Shown: in pieces, positions 13,885-26,887 of the stretch | How positions within the stretch are numbered: position 1 is the stretch's first letter | Layout: each line of letters starts with the position of its first letter | Assembly (NCBI RefSeq): GCF_014805685.1 | Contig: NC_060900.1 | Span: forward strand, 8,945,950-9,009,949 | Source of the DNA: Silurus meridionalis | Lineage: Eukaryota; Chordata; Actinopteri; Siluriformes; Siluridae | Direction of reading: 5' to 3' | DNA length: 64,000 nucleotides | Position numbers and translations under genes: made by a program | The notes under the pieces: generated by a model | Seen by the model: the letters and a program-made list of their open reading frames with translations, nothing else | What the model was told of the DNA's origin: nothing | Databases searched by the model: none

Positions 13885-14990
13885 ATCCCTTCATGCATGG
13901 TGCAATGACTAAATACATTGAAATGACCCAAAGGCAAAGTTTTATCCATCCATCCGGGTCTCCACCTTTTGCATGATTCTTCTCTGTGTAGAAAAAAGAT
14001 GGAGGACTATGACCATGCAACGGTTATTAACCTTCTATAAAAGCCAGCCTTCGTATGTTTTATACTACAAGTACTTTGTGATCTCCAATAGCCCTGCCAA
14101 TATCTTAGCATGGCTTCTGTCCTAGTACTCTTTGACCAGGGTTCTAGCACACAAGCTTCATGTACATATGAAAGTATTCCATGCCTTTTGAATGTTCTCT
14201 AATGTGCTCTAATAGCCACTGAAATCAGCATGGTGGCATCCAGTCCCAGCAGCAAGGAGTCCCCCCAAACTTCTATTCTACTGCGTTCTTTTCAAAGAAA
14301 CTTTACTCTGCATAGATTAATTACAGTTTGATGTGCAGAATAGGGAATAGCCATTCAAGTGTGGAGGCATTGGCTGTAAGGGGCCTCCATCTTTTTGCTC
14401 TTTACATCAATCATTGGAACCAAGAACAGATTAGGAGAGTTCAACAGCTTTTGTTGCCAAGCCAGGTGGGCTCTCTTCTTCACCACATTTAAGTTCAAAG
14501 TATCTTACAGACCTGGAAGTAATAACAGCAAAACAGATGCATTGTTTGATTATGCAACCCATAATCAAGCCCACCTGGCTGGTTGCTCTTCTATTAATTA
14601 TTGGCTTGCTATTGGTGGCCTAGGCTTCATGCTGACATTCAGAAGTTTATGGTGTTCTATTCAATGTGTACCCAATCCAAGATTCTCAGATAGCTTCCAG
14701 CTGGCAAACGTCAGCGTATACCCATACCTCAAAGGCATTACATTCCTCTGTCAGTAGATTTAGTCACAAACTCCCCAGAGGTGAATATGAACATAGTGGT
14801 TGTGGTAGATTGTTTCTTTAAAGTGTGTTGGCTGACACCTCTTGTTGCTAGGGGTTGGAATCACCATCCTCCTGTTGTTCCATCATTCAGAATTTAATGG
14901 TCAATCCTGAGCTGGCTGGTACCTCAATAGAAAACAAAAGATCTAGAGGCTCTGATTATCCTCCAAAAAATCTGACTCCACGTTATCTCC
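13885..14990 (+). mobile_element. decayed Ty3/gypsy pol
   Basis: Reading across three frames gives a reverse-transcriptase start (FYPSIRVSTF...VEKRW), a later piece YYKYFVISNSPAN matching the conserved 'Y-Y-V-M-P-F-G-L-x-N-S-P' region, an RNase H end ([21 protein letters not shown]) and integrase catalytic-core sequence ([17 protein letters not shown]). All are in the order RT, RNase H, IN. Stops and frameshifts occur throughout, large parts are missing and no LTR was recognised. The 120-codon ORF at 14395-14757 is the best preserved piece. Confidence 0.75.
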
Positions 14991-15944
14991 ACAAATTTAA
15001 GCTTTAGTCATTTTATTTACATATTTATATTCGATTGTCTAAATTACAGTGTATTCAGTAATGCACTACATGTGTGCCTTTTACTGTCCTTTTGTTAAGT
15101 GTTTGTGTTACAAAAGTTTTCTTTTTGGGATCACCACACTCACACATTCTCACTAAAAATAAATTAATATATACATAGCACTTACTCCTGCTAAATAGAC
15201 AGAATTAGACAGAGTTTTAGACAGAGATTTCCTGCATCCTTACAACTCTTAGAACCTGATGAAAGCAAATAATTGTAGTTTTTCCATGAATCTTCTCAGT
15301 TTCATAGCTTACTTTATAACACTCTTAAGTTTGGGAGTAATGAGACCTTTATAGACCTTTATGTTAAAGGTTTGTATTCCACAGATGTAAGTTCAGCAAA
15401 GCCTGTGTTTTTTATTTAAGGACACTTCGAAATTTTACAGTGTAAAGGGTTTCAACCAGAACAACATCCACAGACAAATATACACCCACCACTGACACAT
15501 TTAAACACACACACACACATTCACACAATAATGTGTAGTAAAATATACTGAAAGAGAAAGTTACTGTAAATGTATAATGTCAATCAACTATAGAGGGTAC
15601 ATGATCCACACATATATTCCTAACCACCCATCACATGTGTCAAAAACAGCCACACAAAAACAAGTGCACACACACTTGACGTGTTTGTATTCTACACAGA
15701 CAATATCTTTACAGACCGCTATGATTTAATTTTATCTTTGATTGACATTTACATCTATTTTTCCCTGAAGTTTCCAATATTGCAAAAGTGAACATATTGC
15801 AAAGAGTGTTACTTGAGTTACTAACCCATTTGCATTAGACTTCCTGTCTGCTTGTTCGCTGTAAATTTGTTGGTTTTCTCACCATTTTCTTGTAATACTT
15901 ATGAATTCAAACTCTCAATCAAATTAGGTTTTTTCCTTATTTAC

Positions 15945-16622
15945 TGGACTATAAGCCGCTACTTTTTTCCCACGCTTTGAACCCTGCGGCTTAAACAATG
16001 AAGCTTATAATTTATGGATTTTTCCTGGGTTTTCCCCGGTTTCACAAGCTTCAAGCCCAAAAACTGAGCCCCCTAACATTAGACCAACGAAATTGCCAAA
16101 CAGGTTCAGGTGAACCAATGAAACACTTTATATTAAATCAGATGCGCTCCCACTGATTTGGGAGCCACATCATTAATATGGATGAGGTTCCTCTGACATT
16201 TGACCTGCCACTCACTCGGACTGTCAACAGAAAATTTAAGTCATTCGTCACGCTGAAAACAACCGGGCATGAAAAAACGCACTTCACCTGTGTTCTGAGC
16301 TGCACGGCATCGGGAGAAAAGATTCACCAATGGTGATTTTTAAACGCATGACGATGCCGAAAGAAAAACTCCCGGGAGAAATTGTTGTGAAAGGAAGGAG
16401 GAAAACAGTGAACAATGACTTTCTTGGTAGGCTACTGTTTAGATACAAGCCGTGTAACAGGCACTGTTTTTCGTTAAAGCCTGTGTAAAGTTCATTAGTT
16501 TCAATGTAGGCACCTGCGGCTTATAAACAGGTGTGGCTTATTTATGTTCAAAATAAAAATCTTTGTCAAATTCAGTGGGTGCGGCTTGTGTTTGGGTGCG
16601 CTTAATAGTCCGGAAATTACTA
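15945..16622 (+). mobile_element. short pogo/Tigger-like DNA transposon
   Basis: The ends ttactggactataagccgc and the inverse of gcgcttaatagtccggaaat form imperfect terminal repeats. Inside is one recognisable coding block, MDEVPLTFDLPLTRTVN to HEKTHFTCVLSCTASGEK, around 16180-16330. This is the part of pogo/Tigger transposases that holds the first catalytic aspartate (MDE). Stops follow directly (HQW*), and both the DNA-binding N-terminus and the later catalytic residues are absent. A non-autonomous internal-deletion derivative. Confidence 0.75.
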
Positions 16623-16909
16623 TACCTTAAAGTCAGTAATGCTTAACTTAATTAACTTAAATGGTTATTACTCACACTGATGATTATCATGGTTAAAATG
16701 TTTTAGGTGGTTAAATTAAAGTTCTGTATTTTTTCTAGAACCTTTGGTTAATTATTTTAATATGGTGATGTTTTACCTGGGTAAAGCACATAACACACAG
16801 AGCATACAGATGCTTTAAGACTACTGCTTGTCTATGGTCTGAAAAATGCAAATAAACATGTTCCAGGTTTGCATAATAAAATCACCTGACTACAGAGAAC
16901 ATGGACATA

Positions 16910-18470
16910 CAGTGAGGAAAATAAGTATTTGAACACCCTGCTATTTGTCATCGTAGGTGCATGTCCACTGTGAGAGACATAATCTAAAAAAAAAACCCAG
17001 AAATCACAATGTATGATTTTTAAACTATTTTTTTTGTATGATACAGCTGCAAATAAGTATATGAACACCTGAGAAATTCAATGTTAATATTTGGTACAGT
17101 AGCCTTTGTTTGCAATTACAGAGGTCAAATGTTTCCTTTAGTTTTTCACCAGGTTTGCACACACTGCAGGAGGGATTTTGGCCCACTCCTCCACACAGAT
17201 CTTCTCTAGATCAGTCAGGTTTCTGGCCTGTCTCTGAGAAACACGGAGTTTGAGCTCCCTCCAAAGATTCTCTATTGGGTTTAGGTCTGGAGACTGGCTA
17301 GGCCACACCAGAACCTTGATATGCTTTTTACAGAGCCACTCCTTGGTTATCCTGGCCGTGTGCTTCGGGTCATTGTCATGTTGGAAGACCCAGCCTCAAC
17401 CCATCTTCAATGCTCTAACTGAGGGAAGGAGGTTGTTCCCCAAAATCTCGCAATACATGGCCCCGGTCATCCTCTCCTTAATACAGTGCAGTCGCCCTGT
17501 CCCATGTGCAGAAAAACACCCCAAAGCATGATGCTACCACCCCATGCTTCACAGTAGGGATGGTGTTCTTGGGATGGTACTCATCATTCTTCTTCCTCCA
17601 AACACGTTTAGTGGAATTATGACCCAAAAGTTCTATTTTGGTCTCATCTGACCACATGACTTTCTCCCATGACTCCTCTGGATCATCCAAATGGTCATTG
17701 GCAAACTTAAGACGTGCCTGGACATGTGCTGGTTTAAGCAGGGGAACCTTTCGTGCTATGCATGATTTCAAACCATGACGTCTTAGTGTATTACCAACAG
17801 TAACCTTGGAAACGGTGGTCCCAGCTCTTTTCAGGTCATTGACCAGCTCCTCCCGTGTAGTTCTGGGCTGATTTCTTACCTTCCTTAGGATCATTGAGAC
17901 CCCACGAGGTGAGATCTTGCATGGAGCCCCAGTCCGAGGAGATTGACAGTCATGTTTAGCTACTTCCATTTTCTAATGATTGCTCCAACAGTGGACCTTT
18001 TTTCAACAAGCTGCTTGGCAATTTCCCCGTAGCTCTTTCCAGCCTTGTGAAGGTGTACAATTTTGTCTCTAGTGTCTTTGGACAGCTCTTTGTTCTTGGC
18101 CATGTTAGAAGTTGGATTCTTACTGATTGTATGGGGTGGACAGGTGTCTTTATGCAGCTCACGACCTCAAACAGGTGCATCTAATTTAGGATAATAAATG
18201 TAGTGGAGGTGGACATTTTAAAGGCAGACTAACAGGTCTTTGAGGGTCAGAATTCTAGCTGATAGACAGGTGTTCAAATACTTATTTGCAGCTGTTTCAT
18301 ACAAATAAATAGTTTAAAAATCATATATTGTGATTTCTGGATTTTTTTTTTTAGATTATGTCTCTCACAGTGGACATGCACCTACAATGACAATTTCAGA
18401 CCCCTCCATGATTTCTAAGTGGGAGAACTTGCAAAATAGCAGGGTGGTTAAATACTTATTTTTCTCACTG
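16910..18470 (-). mobile_element. near-complete Tc1-like transposon
   Basis: The terminal repeats are cagtgaggaaaataagtatt at the left and its imperfect inverse aatacttatttttctcactg at the right. A second inverted pair (caaataagtat...atacttatttg) lies inside, about 140-190 bp from each end. TA dinucleotides flank both sides (16908-16909 and 18471-18472), as expected for Tc1/mariner target-site duplication. At 1561 bp the length is normal for the superfamily. The transposase gene is on the minus strand. Confidence 0.93.
17084..18103 (-). pseudogene. Tc1 transposase pseudogene
   Basis: The gene starts [16 protein letters not shown] (helix-turn-helix), reads to GAIIRKWK and hits TAG at 17960. 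A shift of frame then gives 163 codons (17969-17478) with [14 protein letters not shown], the NHD-like [13 protein letters not shown] and the first catalytic Asp in [14 protein letters not shown]. Further frameshifts separate this from [10 protein letters not shown] (second Asp) and [13 protein letters not shown] (third acidic residue), and the end VIANKGYCTKY is recognisable. All three catalytic residues survive, but they lie in different frames. Confidence 0.9.
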
Positions 18471-19170
18471 TATGTTGAGCATATTATGCAATTATAGAAA
18501 TGACTAGTTTAAAACATCCATTGTTTAATTTGACATTTTGTTTGTCAGTCAAAATGTCTGGAACATTTTACACTACTGCAGCACCGTGGGATTTGTTCTG
18601 CGGTAAATTTTGTTCATTTAAGCAGCTCACATCGCAGACAAACTACAAAACACACACCATGTTTGATTCACTCTGTGTAGTTGGATCTATTCAGTCATTT
18701 CTCTTTCTCACAGCGATTCAATTGGTTTAGTTAAAAAAGTACTGGGACTACCTATCTTAAAGTTATTAATCCATAACCAAACCTGATTGCCAAGCAACAT
18801 TGTGCTGGCGCTTTCCTATCTAGTATATAGTGTTTAGTATTTTTATTGGAAGATGAAGATAATGGTGACTACACAACAAGTTTCTGCATTAAATAGTGTT
18901 ATGTCAGCCCTATAGTTGGCATTTACTAAGTTCATCAATCTGCTTTAGTAAAACATTGACAGCCTGGGAAACAGCAGGTAAAGCACTTCAATCAATTCTG
19001 TTATTGAAAATAAACCTACATCAGTGTGTCAACATCATATCACTCTGGTCTGGATTAATTTACTTCCCAAAGAATTTGCAAATTATTAAATTTGTATCCC
19101 TAATTTATTAGGTGTGAAGCATTGCTGATCATTTTAATTTTTTAGTGAAGTGCACTGAAGTTGAGCTTAC

Positions 19171-19331
19171 TTCATTTCTAGAATTTCTTCCAGCTGTTTC
19201 CGACGCTCCTGCACCATGCTGCTGAGGTGACTTTCTCTCTCAGCAAGAGAATTTTGAGTGGAGGACAGTTGCTGCTTAGTAACATCCAGTTCCTGTCTTG
19301 TCTTCTCCAAAGCACCCATGAGGTCTTCCAG
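19171..19331 (-). CDS. erc2: ERC exon ending RRKQLEEILEMK (most downstream in window)
   Basis: This is a 161-nt exon (53 codons plus AA of a split Lys codon), with acceptor gttttgttccag and donor ATGAA|gtaagc. The peptide starts LEDLMGALEKTRQELD and ends ERRKQLEEILEMK, with STQNSLAERESHL between. This is the best-matching exon in the window. ALEKTRQELD and QLEEILEMK are the ERC2 versions; ERC1 has AMEKVKQELE and HLEEVLEMK from memory. The next family exon should begin with G to complete the codon and read QEALLAAISEKD. I could not find it in the 19 kb that follow, so it lies beyond the window edge or is too diverged to see. Confidence 0.93.
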
Positions 19332-22300
19332 CTGGAACAAAACATCAGTGAAACACAAATCCACATGTTAAGCAAACACATACAGTATATAAACATTAGA
19401 AATGGCTATCAACTAGTACATACAATATTTTTTTTAACATATTATATGAAACGGGGAAAATAATTTATGTAGAATAATTGTTATTTTTACCTTTTTGTTA
19501 AATGTAATATAATGTAATATACACACAAGAGACAATTTGAAAAACAATTATTAAAAATGATTAATGTGAAGGTATTTGCAAATATATATGAGAAGTTGGT
19601 ATGCATTGAAATAAAATGCAGCTGGAATCTAGTATGCTGACTTATTGCAGCATGAATATTCCTAGTTGTCCCACATTTTTATCAGAAAACTTTATTTTAT
19701 TTCACAATACAGCTTCCAGCCTCATTAATCAGCTACTTCTAAGATAGATTGATTCAAGACATCCTGAAGCTGATATCACGTAAGAAAAATGTGCTCAAGT
19801 CACAGGGCAGAATCATGCAATATTAAGATATGCCTCTGTTTTCCAGCAAACTACACCCTGCACTGAAAATTTTAGAATTTACTTGAGAAAATACTTGTGA
19901 CAATTTGCACAAATTTTTTTTTAAGTAAATGTTAATGTAATATCAAATACAACACACTTGATATTATCAAGTAAAATTTACTTACCACTAAAACTAATAC
20001 TCATCTGAAATTAAGTACAATTGTAATTGATTGATTTATTTTTTATTTCATTGTCATCTTTTTTTTATTGGCAGGAACATTGTTGATACACAGTTGATAA
20101 ATATATCAGGGGTACACAAAAATCAACCCTTTACCTTCTTTGCTCCATAATTACAGTAACATGATCATGAATGTACCATGACAAGAATTTCACTGTGCTG
20201 TAGTTTTTTAACAAGGAACCTTTTCATACACAAAAAAATATAATAATAAGATGATGGTATGACACATTAATCCACATATGTTTATCTTCAATAGTTTAGT
20301 ATAGGTCATTTCTGCTTTATTTAAAAAATATGCCTGAATGCTAATTTTATGTTTGCTTCTTCTATAAAACGTAATCTCCATTAGCAACATAAACTGCATT
20401 TAATGCACCAATGTATTTGTTTTGACAGGAAAAATAAAATATAGTGCATATATCAAATGAGTAAATATGTATATAAGTGCATAAATCACACAAAAACAAC
20501 ATGATGAGATTCTAACCTGACAGAACTACATAGTATTGACATAACTGAAACAAATCTGTGATGAATTACAGACAAGTCATGAAAATGAAACAATTTGCCC
20601 TAACTGTTCAGATTGTGTATGCTCTGTAGACAAATGTGTGCCAATGTGTTCAGTCTTTGAATGAACAAGGACAACCTGAGTATAAACAGGGTTCTGACTG
20701 GCCTTTGTGAAAACCCCAACTGTCTGTGAGACAAAGCACAGTTAGAATGTACTGACAAATGGTGCACGCTAAACCTTTTTAGATCATTTACTATTTATAC
20801 ATTTACTGTTTTCTACATCCAGTGACTATAAAGCATTAAAATATTTTGAGTAAATGTAAAATAAAAGTTGTGAAAATGTAAGTCATGTAATTTAAAACAT
20901 ATTCTAGTTCCAATTCCAGTTCTTAAAAAATTTTTATTTCACACTAAAAAAATGTTTTTACTGTGTGTGCAACATGTAAATGTCTCAAGTCTGTAGGTAT
21001 AAATGAAGTCTAAACACCAGTGTGTGTAAAATTGGTATTTAATCCTCACTACATGCCCCTAACTTACTACTTATACCGATTTTGTGATACTAATTATGGA
21101 GTTATCAATGTGAATAAACTGGATATATATTTATAATTGTAAATTTGTGTCTAAATTTTCATACAGCCGCTTTGTGAAATGTCAGAAAGATATACAATTT
21201 ACATTTTACAATTCGTATGGACATACAAGAGCCATGTTTTCGGATTGTATGATAAAGCTCAAATACTATATTTTTTCAAGCAAAAAATTTAATAATTATC
21301 AAAAGTAATTGCATACGTACATTGTTTTATGCAAACCTATATATCTGATACCCTTGATGAAAAATCAGAGTTTAAAGCATCTACGTGTGACCCTTGGTAT
21401 GATAAGCAAATCCCATAACCTCTGTATGTACAGTATAAATCACAGAAAGTAGCTTTTGGTTACTCTTTTTTTATCTCAGACACAGACATCATTAATAATG
21501 AATACAATGTATTCTAGACAAATGAGTGGCTTTGTGGATGTAAGATTCGAAGCCTCTTAGCGCCTGTTTGCATGCTAATGTGGCTCAGATTTAAACATTT
21601 TCTCTCACTGGCCAGTTATAATCCACTGCCCACTCCCAAGTATCCCATTGGCTAAGGCAGGTTTTGCCAAGGCTCACCTATCTAAATGCATTGCCTCCCA
21701 TGCTATTGAGCTCTGGTTCATGCTTTGTACCTCCAGGATTACATATCAGACTTGAAATCTTATTTCATAAACCATTTACTTTTTTTTAAATGAATAAAAA
21801 AAAAACACTATTTATTAAACAATATTATTATAAAAACATTTTAATTTGAACCATACAGCTAATCTGATGAATGCACAATGTCACTAAACTTGCTAACATG
21901 GGGAAAAAAAGAAAGAGTGTGGCACAGACAGTTCTTGTTAGGTTTTTCAGGTGACATAGGTCTTTTAGCTTATTCACTTTTGTAGAAGTTGGAAGAAGTG
22001 GCTTTCCTTCATAGGCTTTTAAATATGACTAACATGTTCATGGCATAAGGTCAACTTTAGATGGCTTTAGCAGGATTGCTGTCTGAAATAACAGGCCAAA
22101 CCTAACCTCTATGTATCAAACCTCATTTCTCTCTATACAGAACAGTATCCATTTCTGTCTTTTCCCTGTGTCTCCTTTTCTAAATCTGATTTGAATACTT
22201 TTACTTTATTGATCTTGTAAATTATAGTGTCTTTTATTTTAGATTCCAAATTGTTTGAATGTAAACAAGGTAAAGGATTTATGCAGCAAGTTGGTGAGGA

Positions 22301-22489
22301 TAAACTTTGAAACAGTCTATTTGACAGAAGCACTCTGCCCAACATAAGCTTAAACCAGACTGGAAAAACATTACAGCGTTATGGTTGGCCAGTAGTTACA
22401 AACTGTGCACTTGCTTTCTTATTTTGCTCTTTTAGATGTCATGTGCATGGAATGAGTAGTTGAGATGTATGGGTGCTCCAATTACTCCT

Positions 22490-22492
<3 letters not shown>

Positions 22493-22552
<60 letters not shown>

Positions 22553-22558
22553 TCTCTT
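22493..22558 (+). repeat. (CT)n microsatellite
   Basis: About 27 CT units followed by imperfect TTTCTC units. Confidence 0.95.
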
Positions 22559-23884
22559 GCTGTCACTCTCCCTATGTCTTTTCCTCACTCACTTTCCCAC
22601 ACAAATATTTAATCCAACCAAGCATTACATCCTATTATTAGACCTGAGCGGTCAAAATAATAATAAAACAGTTTTACCTATAATTAAACAAGTTTAATGT
22701 AGACATTAAGTATCTGCATTTAATAATGCAGATATATGGTCCTGTCATGTGGTGCATGCTAATGTGTACATACATGAGAGGCTGAAAATGAGGTTACACC
22801 AGTTAATCGGCATGTATGATTATAAGTGGGAAATGTAGAAAAGACAGGTAACTTGATTCCTTTAAAAATGGCACTCATTTTAAGGTTAAGTACAAAGTTC
22901 AGCTTTGCCACAGCACATTCAGATCATCCATTGGCACTAAAAGAAAGAAAGAAATTGAAGTGAAGCTGCACAATGCACAATGCAGAAAAGGACACATGCA
23001 CATAGACCAAAAGCTTTTCTTAACCTAAAAAAAAAAGGCAACGAGTTGTAGCTAAAAAGTGCACTGAATGCAGGCAACAGCATCCTGGCAGAGAGAATGA
23101 CAGAAAGGTCCGCTGAAGAGTAGAAGAAATAAATATGCTGGTGTGGGAGAGATTAGTAAAACACAAGCTTGATAAGAAGTTTTCACAATATCTAATATTT
23201 CACATTTTTTTGGCTGCTTTTAAATGCATGCTGACGTCCCTACTAACCACTGAAACTTCAAGAACTAGTCCCAGATATAATTTAGTTATTCTTACTGTAT
23301 TTTATAGCTGATAATGTATAGCATTTGCTAAATATTATGTTTAAAAAAAGAATAATGAAAATAAATATTTTAATTTCAATACATTTAAATGATTTACTTG
23401 GATGTTAAGAGGTTTATGTGATCTAAACGTGTATTGTTTTGCATATCAATTTTGGTTGCTTCATTCTTATTTAAATAGTGTTAGTAAAAAAGTGATAGCT
23501 TGCATTGTAAACACAATGAAAAGTGTCGTGAAAGAGAGAGCAGTATTCAAGATGCACACTTATCAACTTTATAATGAACTGGACAACTGCAAATTTTTCA
23601 ATCACCCAATCAATCTGCAGCAGTGCAGGGCATAAAATCATGCATATACAGGTCAAGAGTTTCAGTTACTGTTCACATCAATCATCAGAATTAAAGAAAA
23701 TAAAGTATAGTATGATCTCAGTAACTTTAAAAATGGTGTGCTTGCTGATGTCAGACACATTGGTTTCAGTATTTGGTGATCCAGAAATGTCATGCTCAAT
23801 AGTCTCAGGAGAGCAAAAAAATAATAATCCACTGTGGGCTGATAAAAAAGCTCAGAGTAACAGGCCAGACTTGTTCATGGTGGT

Positions 23885-24190
23885 AGAGGGTTTACAGTAA
23901 CTCAAATATTCACTCTTTCAATTGTGGTGAGCAAAGTAATTTTAGAACACACAAGTTTTGGTGTGAATGGGCTAAAACAGCAGAAGGCCATACCAGGGTC
24001 CACTCCTGTCAGGAACACAAATTTAAAGCTACAGTGAGGACAGGCTAACAGAAACCTGACAGTTAAAACTTGAAGAATATCTTTAGATAGTCACTGCCTT
24101 TATCAGAATTATGGTATACTTTGTACTGCTGCCATTTTGCTGATTATCAAACTGCATGTGTCCTGGTGTTCCTAATAAATTGGACCCTAC
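23885..24190 (+). mobile_element. Tc1-like fragment
   Basis: The sequence ccactcctgtcaggaacaca and aaagctacagtgaggacaggc, and the right end gttcctaataaattgga, match the layout of the fragment at 44470-45162, which ends cctaataaagtggccactg. Most of the transposase is deleted and no reading frame survives. Confidence 0.6.
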
Positions 24191-24348
24191 ATTAAAAGCC
24201 TATGTATCTAATTTACTAAGGAAACTGTATGATAGATCATGGAAATTTGGCATCGGTGCTAATCCAGTATAAAGTTTTTGCTCACCTCCTAAAGCTTTTG
24301 CCTTCTGAACACTGCTAGACTAAATAGTGCTGCCACATGTGCATGTAC

Positions 24349-24495
24349 CTGTCTCTGTGCTAGAGCATGTGCATGCTCCTCCTGAACCCACAAAATCTCT
24401 CTATGCATAGAGGCGTTCATGCTTTCACGCAGAGCTTTCTCCAGCTCTTTGATTTTCTTAGCTGTCTCTTGCACCAAATCTTGGGTAACATGAGC
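24349..24495 (-). CDS. erc2: ERC coiled-coil exon, symmetrical (phase 0-0)
   Basis: This is a 147-nt exon of 49 codons, with acceptor ctttttttcacccag and donor CAG|gtacat. The peptide includes AKKIKELEKALRESMNAS and WVQEEHAHALAQRQ. It corresponds to the ERC1 block RIEELEEALRES...AQEE, with ALRES exact, plus about five extra residues at its start. In mammalian ERC2 as I remember it, the flanking segments are joined directly without this block. Since both ends are phase 0, it could be skipped without a frameshift. Trp and His-rich positions (HREILWV, EEHAHA) are unusual for the family. Confidence 0.85.
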
Positions 24496-25534
24496 CTGGG
24501 TGAAAAAAAGTGGAACATGGCAAAAACATTTAACACAAACCAAATTTATTCTTGGAACGTTTTTGCTTTCGAGAAACATGATTGTAAATGTAAAAATAAT
24601 AAAAAATTATGATTAAAAAAAAACACTTTTTGTCATTGCAGTGTAACTACATATTTAATACTTTAAGAAACAATTTAAGAAACAAAATTGGTTAAGCATC
24701 AGAGAAAAACACTGGAAGCATGTTTTTTCCCTGAGAAAAGAGAATAACGTCAAGCTCATAAAATATGATTTCCGCTTATAAACTGTTTGACAGAATAAAA
24801 AGCTAAGAAGATAGAAAGGGAAAGTAAATCATTTTACCAGGAAATAAAGTGAGCTGGATTAACGCTGTGGATAAATTATTATAAAAATGGATGGCATCCA
24901 CTCAAGAAAGAGAGTGATGTACAGTAATTTATCCCAACAGTAGACATGAAACTTAGTAGAAATGTAGAAAAAATACAAACTGACTCATCACAATGTAACT
25001 GCTTATGTCAGGCTTTGTGTGAGATATTTGATTTGTATTTGAATAAACATAACTCTTAATTCTTCATTTAAATGAATGATAAAATAAAAAAAATGCAATG
25101 TTTCAATCAGAAATACATTTTGTAATAATTGTATTATGTATATAGGTGATCATATGTGGCTGGAAATTTGGAACCATTGCAATTTGGTTGGAAAATATTT
25201 GTGGTTTATGCACCTACATTTGATTTGGTTATGTTACTTAATATTTTATATCATGTAGATTTGTACTTTGACTGTTTTATCTAAATAATGAGCACTAAGA
25301 GGCATGAGTTTTTTATAGCTTGTGTGTGCTACTGCACTGTGAGGAAAAAATCTCTATGTCTTCAATACTGCTTATCTGTTGGGCTGCTTTGTCATGCATA
25401 TCTGTATATATAAAATAGTTTTTCACAAACACCAATCAATTTTTTTGGGAAAAACAAACAAACAAACAAACAAAAAAACATGTTAAATAAACCTTTTTTT
25501 TTTTTTTTTACAGATTTCCCTTTAAATTTCCTAC

Positions 25535-26833
25535 AAGAAAAAATCCTTCTTGGCAATTGTCTTTTCCTCCTCCCTGGCAGCTTCATCCTTAGAATTCCTC
25601 TACCAATATAACCCATGTACCTCCTCTGCACATGTCTAAACCATCTCAATCGGGCCTTTCTCACTTTGTTTCCAAAAGGTCTACATGCACTGTCCCTCTA
25701 ATAAATTCATTCCTAATCCTGTCCAATCCTTCAGCACTGGCACCTCCAGCTCCACCTTCTGCCACTGTCTTTCAACCAACATAGTAGGTCTCACCACAGT
25801 CCTATAAACACTCTTCTCCACCCACTCCACCCTGCCTGCACTCTTTTCTTCACTTATCTAACACACTCTCCATTACTTTGCACTGTTGACCTCAGGTACC
25901 TAAACCCATCCAGTTTCTCCACCTCTTCTCCCTGCAACCGTACCTATTTACTGCCCTCCTCTCCTACTGACTTTCATTCCTCTTCTCTCCAGCACATACC
26001 TCCACCTCTCCAGGCTCTTCTCAACATGCTCCCCACATTTTCACCAAAATACAGAATATCATCTGCAAACATCATAGTCCACGGAGACACCTGTCTGACC
26101 TCGTCTGTCAATCTGTCCATCACCAATGCAAACATAAATGGCTCAGAGCTGATCCTTGATGCAGTCCAACCTCCACCTTTAACCAGTCTGTCGTTCCTAC
26201 TGCAGACTTCACTGCTGTCACACTGTCCTCATACATGTCCTGCACCACCCTTAAATTCTTTTCTGACACACCTGACTTCCTCATACAATACCACAACTCC
26301 TCTCTTAGCTGTCATATGCTTTCTCTAAATCCACAAACACACTGTGCAACTCCTTCTGACATTCTCTAAACTTCTCCATCAACATTCTCAAAGCAAATAT
26401 TGCGTCTGCAGTGGTCTTCCTTGGCATTAAACCATACTGTTCCTCACAGATGGTCCTTATCCAGATGGTGTTTAAAGATGGTAACCTCTTCCCCTTAGCC
26501 TGGCTTCCACTACTCTTTCCCATAACTTCATGATGTGACTGATCAACTTTATTCCCCTGTAGTTACTGCAGGTCTGTACATCTCCCTTATTCTTAAAGAT
26601 CAGTACCAGCACACTCCTTCCCCATTCATCAGGCATCCTATAACTTTCCAAAGTTTTGTTTAACAATCTGGTTAAAAACTCCACTGCCATCTCTCCTAAT
26701 CTCCACGCTTTTTCTGGTATGTCATCTGGTCCAACCGACTTTCCACCCTTAATTCTCTTAATCGCTGCTCTGACTTCCACCTTACTAATCCTATCCACTT
26801 CCTGCTTTACCAACTCCACATCATCCAACCTTC

Positions 26834-26887
<54 letters not shown>

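Larger units (their letters stand above)
19332..24348 (-). other. ERC intron, about 5.0 kb
   Basis: This intron lies between the 24.4 kb and 19.2 kb exons. It holds a (CT)n tract at 22493 and the Tc1 remnant at 23885-24190. Between 21500 and 21740 there is a stretch of more balanced composition that includes TTTGCATGCTAATG (octamer-like). I otherwise see nothing in 19332-22492 or 22559-23884. Confidence 0.6.

Noticed and set aside
14395..14757. 120-codon ORF as a host gene
   Set aside because: [21 protein letters not shown] is the end of a Ty3/gypsy RNase H, so it is transposon debris.
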